Positions 10,751 through 20,788 of a stretch of 64,000 nucleotides of DNA are shown here, piece by piece; position 1 is the first letter of the stretch; every line of letters begins with the position of its first letter. Under the pieces are notes generated by a model that was not told the origin of the DNA, searched no databases, and was given only the letters and a program-made list of their open reading frames with translations. This DNA is from Ophiobolus disseminans (taxonomy: Eukaryota > Ascomycota > Dothideomycetes > Pleosporales > Phaeosphaeriaceae). The stretch lies in assembly GCA_010093685.1 (NCBI GenBank), contig MU006216.1, positions 2,350,487 through 2,414,486 of the forward strand, read 5' to 3'. A program made the position numbers and the translations under genes.

Positions 10751-11352
10751 CGCGCTGGTCTCTCGTACTGTGTAATCCTTCCAAGTGTGGAGCTACCCGG
10801 TGTAAGAAGACGAACGCTTTCAAGGCTGTTAGTAGCGGTTGTCGAGGTGGTGTCGTCAGGTTTCGAAGGTCTGTACCGGTAATAGTCCACCACCCGAACG
10901 CACACGAGCATTACTCTAATTACTGGGTCCATGACATCGATGCACGAACCCCACTTTGATCCCCGAATCCTTTTCGCCCGAAGCATATAGCCGAAGGAGA
11001 TGTCGGCGAAGTCAGTCTCTCATTGGCTCTTTTACCTCGGTGGTCATAGCTTCCTCTTTCCAACACAACGTCTCCCCTCTTCTCCACACATAGGTTTACC
11101 CCTCACTCACATGGCGGACTTACTCGGTAAATTTGTACCCGTGACAGAGATGATTGGAGATCAAATGGTACAGTATGTAACCTGGAATCGAGAGGGTAGC
11201 GGAGAGAACGCCGTGCTTCTTGCTACCGTTCCTTCTGCTTCAACACCGGACGCCACCTTCTTTCACAAATCGTAACTTCGGGTCGGGTGCCAGGATTCAA
11301 CTTTCAGTTCTCTCGCACCTATTCACACCTATTCAACTAATAGCCAACTGTA
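10751..11352. promoter_or_regulatory. divergent promoter region SSADH / SDR
   Basis: 602 bp between two start codons pointing apart. A 91-codon ORF (11000-11275) lies inside it, but the encoded sequence resembles nothing I know and I treat it as leader or promoter DNA. CTCTTTCCAACACAAC and CTTCTCCACACA tracts near 11050-11090 look like fungal pyrimidine-rich core promoter. Confidence 0.5.
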
Positions 11353-12160
11353 ATGATGGGACGGTTGGACGGCAAGGTCGCAATAGTCACAGGTTATATC
11401 CCCACCTACTCCCCACCAACACCCAACTAACACCACCACAGGCGGCGGGTCAGGGTTCGGCGCTGGCATCTCCAAAGCCTTCGCCGCAGAAGGCGCCAAA
11501 GTCCTCGTCGGCGACATTAACCAAGCTGGCGGCGAAGCGACGTGCGCAACCAACCCCTCGTCCCTCGCCTTCCACAAGATGGACGTCACAAAAGCTACAG
11601 ACTGGAAGTCAACCGTAGCTACCTGCATCGAGAAGTTCGGACGCTGCGACATTCTCGTCAATAACGCTGGCTGGAGCTACACCAACAAGCCGACCACAGA
11701 CGTCACAGAAGAAGAGTTTGAACGGACGTTTGATATCAATGTCAAGGGCGTATACCTGGGATGCAATGCATGGATCAATCAAGCCATCGAGCGCAAAGAA
11801 GGAGGTGTCATAATCAACATCGCCAGCGTAGGCGCAACTCGACCACGACCCGGCCTCGTATGGTACAATGCGAGTAAAGGCGCGATATGGAACGCGACCA
11901 AAGGCCTAGCAGCCGAGTACGGACAGCACCAGATTCGTGTCGTCAGTATATGCCCGCTCGTCACGGGTACGGGACTGTTCAGTGCGTTTACGGGTATGGA
12001 AGACACGCCTGAGAATAGGACAAAGTTCACAGCGAATGTGCCTATGGGACGCATCGGAGAGGTGGATGATGTTACGAATGCGTGTGTGTTCATGGCAAGT
12101 AAGGAGGCGGGCTTCATTACTGGAGTCAACCTTGAAGTCGATGGCGGGCGGTGCATATAG
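11353..12160 (+). CDS. short-chain dehydrogenase/reductase (classical SDR)
   Basis: Exons 11353-11392 and 11442-12160 give 252 residues, the standard length. The 49-bp intron splits the first glycine codon of the cofactor loop. The protein shows T-G-G-G-S-G-F-G (dinucleotide loop, residues ~14-21), D after beta-4 (M-D-V-T), N-N-A-G, the catalytic Ser in N-I-A-S-V-G, the catalytic Y-N-A-S-K, and a C-terminal G-V-N-L-E-V-D-G-G. The acidic residue at the end of beta-2 (V-G-D-I-N) favours NAD(H). The substrate cannot be read from sequence; relatives are called glucose/diol dehydrogenases or 3-oxoacyl reductases. The start could be either of two consecutive Met codons (11353 or 11356). Its head-to-head position with SSADH hints at shared regulation only. 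Confidence 0.88.
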
Positions 12161-12676
12161 TGGTACTTCGTTCTACATAAACAACCTACGGTATTCATTC
12201 TGAAAATCTTTCGTCTTCTTCATTATGCCTAGGCTACGACCTACTTTCATCCTAGCTCCTTTGAGCATATACAACTAACCCGCGATCGACGCAAGGCTTT
12301 AATTACTACCAAACTCATCCCTGAGTGGACTAGGACGCCGTCGGATCTGTTGCAGCAGATCGTTGGCGGTGCTGCGGCATCAGATCATGGTGTCTCAGGC
12401 GATGACGGCTGTGCAAGCGAGTGACGAGGCGTCTTGCGATATCAGAGCAGCGGCGCAAATGCCATACAGTAGATGCTCCTAGTGTTGTGTTCGAGACGTA
12501 CATGCACCTGGTCATCTTGGTCAACGAAGAGCACAAATCAACAAAAAGCCGAAAAGACAGCGTCACATTCAACAAATCTACACCACTCATCCAACCCCTT
12601 GATCCCAGTATATACACATCCCAAATCATCTCGCACACCATCCACAACTCCGAGCTACAACACTCATACCATCCAT
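12161..12676. other. convergent intergenic region
   Basis: 516 bp between the SDR and fungalysin 3' ends. No supported gene. Several overlapping ORFs read here are low in quality and lie partly over the fungalysin last exon. Confidence 0.5.
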
Positions 12677-14838
12677 TTAGCACCCAGCAGGCACCGCAGT
12701 GCTACCCGTACGCGAAGAAGCGCTGTACACCGCACCCGTGCCCAAACCGCGCTTCGCGAATCCCCTCCAGAGCTCGCACTTGTTCACGCCACCGGTGAGC
12801 GCAACATCAGCGTCGATGATGGCAGCACGCGCCTGCACGAAGTTGGGGTTGCAAGGTTGGCTGTGAAAGCAATTAGTACCGTTCACTCAGACAGATGGTA
12901 GGGGAACTTACAGAGCCATGCCGTCGATGACGAGCTTCATAGCGAGGAACTTGCCATCGGTGGGCACCGCGCCGTTAAAAGTTGGGCGTGCGGCGTCGTT
13001 CTTGCCATACTTGTCGATGAGATTCCACATGACCTCGTACAGGATGGTGGCCCAGACGGTGCCGATGGCGTGGACGGCGTTGAGGCTGTTCACGCTGGTG
13101 TAGGTGAGGGGGTTGGTGGTGAGGGATGTGGAGTAGGGGTATGCGCGGATGCCGGCTGGGTTGTTGTTGACCCAGGCGCCCATAGGGTAGTTCTTTGTGC
13201 GGGTGTCGGCAGGCTGGAAGTTGAAGTTAGTAATGAGAACCGGGATAAGAGGTGGGAATGATGTACCTTGAGACGAATGGCGGTGGCCATGAAGTCGCCC
13301 CAGCCCTCGCCCATGCCGCCGGATTCCAGAGCATTCAGGCAGTTGGAGTTGGCGGGGCCGCCGGTGAGACGGTTGGAGAGACCGTGACTATGCGTTGATT
13401 AGCCAAGGCTGTTTGGGTTCGAGAGAAGCTTTGCAGCAAGGTCAAACTTACGTGTACTCGTGAATGACGACACCAGCCTCGAAACTACTGTCGCGGTTGG
13501 GCGTAGCTGTGGTCCAAACGTACATGCGCATGCGAGGAAGCTGGCCATCAGGAGGAGTCGCAAAGTTGGCGTTGTTGGTGCCAGAGCCGTCCTGAGTGTT
13601 CAAGATGACAAAGTCATTGCCAAGTCCTCCTTGACCATTGTTGTTGACCTCGAAGTTACCAGCCGCCTCGTTGAAACCAAGAATATGAAGCAAATCATGG
13701 TACATGTTGGCTGTGTAGAAGAGTTGTGTGATGGAAGCATCGACGTAGCTTGAGGGTGGCGTCGAGGCGGTAGTGTAAGGGTACACAAAGTTCTGCGTGG
13801 CGCTTGTCGGGCGGTAGTTGTTGAGGTATGCGGTCCCTCCGCTGGGGTTGGATTGAGCGATGGCATTGTTACCACGTAGAGTATTATAAGTGGTAGTACC
13901 GGTTCCTTGCCAGGTGAACTCAGAAGCCGTGATGCTCCAGGGGTTAGTGAGGGATTGCCGGGATCCTTCGGTAGGGTCGTTAAGTCCCCAGGGGCTACGT
14001 ATAGTCAGCAACAATGAACGCTGTGCTGGAAGTAGATCAGAAACGTACTAGACTTGGTAGACGGCATCTGCAGAGTAGTCGACCACACCGTGAACCTCCT
14101 TGTTAGTAGCAGCATCAACGTAGGTCAGCAGCCAGTTGCTCAAGATGTCAGTCTCGACTCTCCAGGTAAGGGCCAGACCTCCATCGGCCTTGACGAGGTA
14201 GACAAGCTTGGCCTTCGGGTCCTGGACAGCACCAGAAGTACCCTTGAAAGTAAAGGTCTCCTTGCCTTCTGCGGCCTCAGCGGAAGCTTTGTCGGCTTCG
14301 ATGGGAAGCGCAAGAGTGCTAGTGGCAGTCTTCAATGCATCTACTGGATCCGAGAAGTCGCGCTTTGTAAGCGGGTTCGATGGAATGCTTCCAGAGAAGA
14401 ATGAATTTCCATAGGAGAAGATGGACCCATCTGCACCAACCTATCTGTTGTCAGTAGAGTATCATGAAAAAGTGACCCTGGTACACTCACGTTGACGTTT
14501 ATGTCGGCATTATCAATATCAAGACCATTGGCAGTTTGCTTGAAGTTGACGTGAGCGACTCCGTTGGTTCCGACGTAGTGATCCTCTACGACTCTGTACG
14601 AGGCTCCGTTCACGAGGGACTTCACCAGATCGGTAGCCGCTCCAACGTAGTCGCCTCGCCTGTTGCGTCTGGCCGATGGCGTCTCTGCGATTGTCGAATT
14701 CACGTATTGAGAAGTAGCTTTCAGTCGGAAAGCATTGAGATCGATGCCACGGCCGACGATGCTGTGGGCGTGACCCCCAGGGTGAGCGCCAACGAGGGCG
14801 AGTGAAGAGGCCAGGCTAGCCAGCAGGGAACCGCGCAT
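12677..14838 (-). CDS. mep: extracellular metalloproteinase, fungalysin family (M36)
   Basis: A secreted zinc protease that degrades elastin/collagen-type proteins. Six exons (14838-14491, 14440-14049, 13994-13452, 13387-13267, 13213-12912, 12860-12677) give 629 residues. The start at 14838 gives a clean signal peptide (M-R-G-S-L-L-A-S-L-A, cleavage near A-H-P-G); an ATG 72 nt upstream would spoil it. Residues ~30-240 are the FTP-type propeptide. The catalytic domain starts near S-P/Y-P-W-G-L-N-D-P. The zinc site H-E-Y-T-H is at 425-429, and the third ligand lies in G-M-G-E-G-W-G-D. A 64-bp intron cuts the motif inside the Thr428 codon. The C-terminal C-N-P-N-F ... C-E-L-W-R-G-F-A-K-R-G-L-G pattern is typical. 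The protein appears complete and active. Confidence 0.95.
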
Positions 14839-17800
14839 TTTGAGGGAGCGAGTGGAGATATGAAGATGTCTGAAGCGTTGGATGCCTGGAAAGTGAGAAC
14901 CATGATGCATGGCCAGTATTTATACATGATTTAGCAGTGCGCTCTTCCCGCACACACCATCACCACAGTACCGCGTGGGTGGCCATCGTGAACTCCCCAC
15001 CACGGAGGCTTGGCTCTGAATGGTGTATGCTTTGAGCTTCCTAGTCTAGAAGCTTGGCTTGAAGGCTGTAGGTTGTTGCTATCCTTAGAAGAGCTCTTAT
15101 TTCGTCCAACAGTGGAAGGTCTTAGACCTTCTGCAAAGAACTTCCCCATCTGCAGGACTTCCCGCGTACACAACATGGACGACGGGCTTTTTCGAGCACA
15201 CCTTGCGGCCGTCGGGCGAGGTTGTCAATATCACTTGCCCCTTTGGTACCCATCAGGCCGTACCTGCTGCTAGGCTGTGCTGGGACCTGCCGCGAGGAGG
15301 TAGCATGTCGGTCACGCACGCAAAAGTCGCCTTATCGATGGATCTAAGACAAGTGACTGAGGTCCGGTGAGTTCTAGCAAACGATAAGATCGATTGGAGG
15401 CATTGTAGTGCACTGCCTATGTGATCGTTGTTGAGCGCACCCTTCACCGCGACAAGACGGCGTGGAGGCGGTGATCTGACGTAGCCTGTAGAGAAGCGCA
15501 ATTCGTAGTACTGTGAGTAGGATTAGTCTACAACAAGGCACGGGACCTGACTACACATCCAACATACCCGGGTCAAATTGACCTAATCTGGCTTACCCCC
15601 AGGAGATATGCCCAATAGGAACATTGCTCATAAGATGCAAAGGTACGCCTCACTAGTAAGCCGTAGCGCCATGGAAGCCACACCAGGCGCATGGCAATAT
15701 TGGAAAATAAATGAATTCTACCGATAAGATGCAATGATCCGCGAGACATGGAGATCTACCTTCCGCATCGGTCGAAAAGTCAGGGGTGCAGGTCGCGGGA
15801 CGAGCGATAAGCCGGGGACGGAACCTCGAGCACATGGTGTCGTGATGCATGGCACGCATGGGGTGCTTGGACGTTTCAACGTCTAAGAAGTAGCTTGTGA
15901 GCTTCGTTGGGCGCGTGATTGTGGTTTACGGATTATCTTTAGTCAACGGCCGTCAGATGCCTGGACGCTCGATGCATTGTGTACCGAGATCGGCCAAAAC
16001 GCGGCGAGGCTTGTGGTTGAAAGCTCTTTGGTAATTCATAGCCGAGGAGCACGTTGTAGATGGAGTGTCGTCGGAAATTAAGCTCACGAGAGCTGTCGCC
16101 TTCGTCAATTAGTCATGGCTTGGCATACGTACCTAGGTAGATTCTTCCCAGCAGCGCTGTCCTCACTCAACCCTTCAAACAGACTCAGTACGCACGAAAA
16201 CCTGGAGTGAATAAACTTTTGGGGGCGAGTTTGGAAGTGGGGGAAAGTAGACTTTTGTGGTAAATTTCCACTATAAGGCGCCTGCAGCTAAGTGCGTTCA
16301 GGATTGTGACACAAGAAAAAGAAAGTCGAGCATGCGAACGATTGGCCTCTGCCTATCAGATTGACGTTGGCAACTACAAATGCCCTTTGCGCGGAGATCA
16401 GTGTCTCGCAGGTCATACCAATCCTCGGTCGATCGTTTGCGCTACGGAATCTCAGTACCTATCCTTGGAAGTACCAAAGTTGGCGAGAAGGCGAATTCAG
16501 TGGGGGGCTGGCAAATAACAGCAAGCAACCGCAGTTCTGTGTTGGAGGAGATGGCGCAGGATTGGAGCTGTCAAACTTCGGTTCCAGACACGGCTCAGTG
16601 TGAGAGGTGGTAATAGGGTAAAACAGCAAGTAAAGCAGCACAGTAGCTCGCTGGATGGCTGGTGAAGGTGTAGGTACTTTTCCACAGCCCTTGTGTGCAC
16701 AACTCTCAGCTCTTCATCCATAGACCTAGCAATTTAGACTCAACGTACTGCCGAGTGTTGAAGAATGGTATCCGGATGTTGTTTGCAGTCTCAAATGACC
16801 GTTTTCCTCCTAAAGTTGCATGTAGCATAAGTCTCGTATCGAAGCGATCACCCGTTGTCAGAATCACTAGACGTCAGCTTCCTATTAACAAGCATAATCA
16901 GACATCCGATATACCCCAGTCTTTATCGGCTAATTAGGTAAGTTTGTACGTAATGAAATCAAGGAAATACTTTGAGTGTAGTGGCTTTTGGTGTGTGAGT
17001 CTCTCCAACTTCGCATAAGCGATCACCACTCAGCGTGCAAGGTACATCCTGAATTGTGGGATCCTTTGAAGCGTTTCATGACTATTGAAGAAGCGGAGGA
17101 ATAATCGTATTTTCAAGCGAAATTGACTGAGATTTACGCAATGCGATGATTTTCCTAGGTGGCCTCTGGTTCAGTCGCCCGCGAGAGTCATCTTCAGCTA
17201 CTTGAGCAAGGATGCATTCGGGTAACCAACTAGAGTTCGACTCTGTGTCAGCTTCTAAATCATTAACCGTTGAATGAATATCTACCAGTCTCGCAGACAA
17301 TCTTACCCAAATGTGGGTCCAAAACTGGGGTCGTCGCTATGTCTTAGAGTTTGATCGATACGTATACGCCATCGACATCGAGATTGCAGAGCAGCGCGAC
17401 CATAGTCACTTAGGTGATATGAATATACCGGGCGGAGTTCACGCTATCTGATCAAGGAACTGCTCCATCACATACCATTTGTCTTTCGAGATCGCTACAA
17501 AGCGAAGTAATATGAGCATATGCTATGCGGGCCCCAGAAGGAAAGTATTAAAAAGATATAACCGGAAAATTGACCAAACTATGAGGAAGCTGATAAGACT
17601 TCGGTAAAAAGCAAGCGACTTCTAAGTGTGACATACCTTCTGGCTGCAATGGTGACCCAGGATGGACCGATTCCCGTCATCTGTTTTTTGACGCGTCGCG
17701 GGGTACGAGGAAAATGTGAGAAGTTGGTATGGCCTGATGTAGTTTTCGACCTCGGATATTTTGCATCAAAGGCTGCAGCAACCCATAGTGCGGGATATAC

Positions 17801-18395
17801 TCGAAGGACTCCAATGCTAAGCTCCTTGCAGCCTCAGGCTCTCGCGCACGTGTCGAAAAGACGGCCCTAGACATACCAACGTCAACATCATCTCTGACCA
17901 CACCCCTCCGAGTCCCTCAACCCATCCCACGATGCCAACGCCATCTCCCACCAGCCGGATCAAATCCTTCTTCGCCAGATATTTGCACATATCTGAGACC
18001 CATCGCTTCCACGCTCTTTTAAGTATTCGATACCTGCGATATTGCTCTCTCGTCTACGCATGTGAAGGTCGCAAGTGCGATAAGCGTTTGCGCAATATAC
18101 GCGTGATCTGGGGTAGATTGAGGGTCACTTTGCGCGACTTACGTCGCTTCATCCTGCCGATTGCGGTGTGGAAATCCGTTGAGATGTACTTTCCTGGTAT
18201 ATGAGGAAGCGAGCTGTTAAAGCAGCATCGAAGATCCGAAGCGCATCCGAATAGCAAGTAGTGCTTGATATTCACGATGAGTGGGTCGAGTGTTGATTGA
18301 AGGTGGACAGGTTACACAACGCTAGCTAGCGCGGAAGCTAGGGACCCACACCTTCCTTCTCAGATCGCGCTCTACCACAGACTCACCACATCACC
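14839..18395. other. gene-poor region
   Basis: About 3.5 kb. The first few hundred bases are the fungalysin promoter. Beyond that I see only short ORFs without family signatures, no terminal repeats and no transposon domains. The one candidate is the ORF at 17932-18204, listed separately. Confidence 0.5.
17932..18204 (+). CDS. possible small basic protein (90 aa), unknown
   Basis: An ATG-started ORF preceded by a CACACCC/TCAACCCATCCCACG leader of the sort seen before fungal start codons. The product is very basic (many Arg) with several Cys and a P-T-P-S-P-T-S start. I do not recognise it. It could be an upstream transcript of the RUS-family gene that begins 190 bp later, or chance. Confidence 0.2.
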   Translation: MPTPSPTSRIKSFFARYLHISETHRFHALLSIRYLRYCSLVYACEGRKCDKRLRNIRVIWGRLRVTLRDLRRFILPIAVWKSVEMYFPGI

Positions 18396-20788
18396 ATGGC
18401 CAGATACGAGATAGTCGAGCGGGACGAAGCGGGGAGGATCACGAAGATGTATGTTGCGTCGGGTGAGGGCAGGGTTGATGTCATTGTACGTGGTTACCTG
18501 GGGTGACGATCGAGGGTGAATTGCGGTGTTTTGTGAACAGCATTTGTGTGCGCATTGGTGGATCGTAAGGATGTGACGATGGAGAAATGTATGCTGATTG
18601 AGATAGAAACCCAAGGAGTCCAAAAGCCTTGCGCAGAAAGCACTTGATGTGTTTCTGCCGGCGGGATTTCCGCACAGTGTGTCCGAGGATTATATCAAGT
18701 ATGATCGAAATGCTGCCACTAAGACTGTAAACTGACAGTCCACATCAAGATACCAGATCTACGTATGATCTCCTTTCATCGTATGCAGCACAAGATATTG
18801 ACTCCTCCAGGACTCTCTTCAAGCCTTTTCATCCTCCATAGCCGGTATGCTGTCCTCACGAGCAGTCCTCGAAGGTACGTTCTGGACTACTTTCTTCATA
18901 TCTCTTCCCCATCGAGCATTCCTACCTGCATCGATGTCACGGATCATCTGGCGACCCAGGTTCCAGGTTCGCCCATGCACATCTGCAATCTCCATGCAAG
19001 AAGTATATTGCATGCACACATTGCTCTTCCTACGCTCTCAAACAAGCTTTCTCACCATACTATACAACCCGCTCTGATGCATACGACTACTTTATTTCCT
19101 ATCGCTATCCTGCCGTCTCACTAGGGAGCGCGTTTCAATACTCCGACGAGCATGCTATCATCCATGTACTCTTTCCCCTCTTGTCTGTTTAGAGCACGTT
19201 TCATACTCCAATACATACCCCAATACCGCGACACAAACACACTAACTACAAAGCGCACTAGGCGTCGGCGTCGGGGACTCCACCGCATCTCCCACAACCG
19301 CCCTGCTGCTCACCGTCCTGCAAGAGTCCACCGGCCGCATCGGCACCATCCTCTTCGCACACCGGCTCGGCACCGCCCTCGAGCCCGAGTGCAAAATGTA
19401 CCGCCTCGCCGCCGACATCTTCAACGATGCGGCCATGGTAATCGACTGCCTGTCCCCTGCGTTCCCAAAGCCGATCCGCGTCGTAGTGCTGAGCTGCTCG
19501 AGCGTGCTGCGCGCGCTGTGTGGTGTGTGTGCAGGTAGTGCCAAGGCGAGTTTGAGTGCACATTTTGCGAGAAAAGGAAACTTGGGTGAGGTCAATGCAG
19601 TACGTTAAAATTCCAGTTGTTCCGACAAGTTCGCTCTCACTGGGAGCAGGCAATGTTGTTGAAGATGAAGGGTGTGGGGTTGCGATGCTTTGTGTTGATT
19701 GCTGTTGGATATTAACCCTACGGGGATTCTCTGACAAAACACGTGAGGGGCTTTCATCCATATGAACTTTGAGCTGACTTGATTTGATAGAAGGATTCGA
19801 GCCAAGAGACGGTCATATCGCTTCTTGGGATGCTGGTAAGCTATTCTCCTTCTTCTTACTTTTCTTACTATGGCTCAATCAACGGTGTGTTTGACGCCAT
19901 TGCGCTTTGTCTGCAGACACCAACACATACGGCTCGTGCTTTCTTGCCCGGAAGGGCGTATTGCATATTAAGCGCTTCTGTCAGACCAGTCGCGTTGGTT
20001 CCATTGCTGCCATTAATTTCGTTGGTAGAGTGTGCACCGATCAGATTGATTGACGAGCACTATAGGCCGGCAGCATTGTTGTATCGTGGGTTTCAACACC
20101 GATCACGACTTGGTCGGTCCTTATCGCGCTGCTGTCCTTACACCTGGCGATGAACTATGCGGCGGTAAAGGCAGTCAGCATGCGCTGTTTGAATCGCCAG
20201 CGAGCGAATAAGGTCTTCAGCAACATGTTCCAGCACGGCAGGATTCTAAGCCCAACAGACGTCTCGCAACACGAGCGCATCTTTGAGCGAGATGGCGTCC
20301 TCCGCTGCGCGGACGAAACGATTGTGGGATACTGTCGTATAGGTGTATCTTTGCACCTGCTCTTGAGCCGCATGGGACAACGCCATAAGCGAACAGGGTC
20401 GTTAGACCTGCACGCCATCAAATTGCCGGAGTTAATGGACGTGTTCGCTAACGAGGCTTACCTTCTGTGGTTCGCGGACACCGATTACGAAGCTCTTATC
20501 GTGCTCAAGGAGGGATGCACTCCGCTTGATCAGCTCAAAGCATGGGCACATGCCTTGTTGCTTGCTCAAAGAGCGCAAGGTCGAGTTGTTGAGCGTCAGC
20601 CAGACATTGATGACGCATCTACGGTTCACACGCGGCTGGCTATGTTGGGAAAAACTTTAGAAGAAGCAAAGGAAGCATTTGCAAAGTACGCTAAGGTCCT
20701 AGAGCAAAAGGGTTGGGATCTGGATGTCGCTGCGTTGGAGACTTGTGCTGGCTCACGAATCCAACTCGAACGTCGTAAAGAGTTGTGA
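18396..20788 (+). CDS. RUS family (DUF647) membrane protein
   Basis: Seven exons (18396-18485, 18607-18698, 18750-18762, 18811-18874, 19262-19599, 19791-19835, 20066-20788) give 454 residues. The match to the Root-UVB-Sensitive/DUF647 family is clear: F-L-P-A-G-F-P-x-S-V-x-x-D-Y, Y-Q-I-Y-D-S-L-Q-A-F, L-E-G-V-G-V-G-D, a R-L-A-A-D-I-F-N-D-A-A segment, L-S-P-A-F-P, and A-V-K-A-V-S-M-R-C-L-N-R-Q-R-A. There are several hydrophobic helices. The biochemical role of the family is not settled. Exon 3 is a 13-nt micro-exon coding Y-Q-I-Y. Introns 4, 5 and 6 (387, 191, 230 bp) are much longer than the window's usual ~50 bp. The micro-exon is supported because the conserved peptide runs unbroken across it. 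Confidence 0.85.

Noticed and set aside
11000..11275. A 91-codon ORF between SSADH and SDR
   Set aside because: It lies in the shared promoter, resembles no family and ends before the SDR start; likely leader sequence.
18320..18345. GCTAGCTAGC palindrome with a nearby inverted copy
   Set aside because: Too short to support a terminal repeat or a binding site; it lies in the RUS gene leader.
19788..19802. GGATTCGAGCC, a B-box-like match on the minus strand
   Set aside because: It is inside a coding exon of the RUS gene and has no cloverleaf around it.
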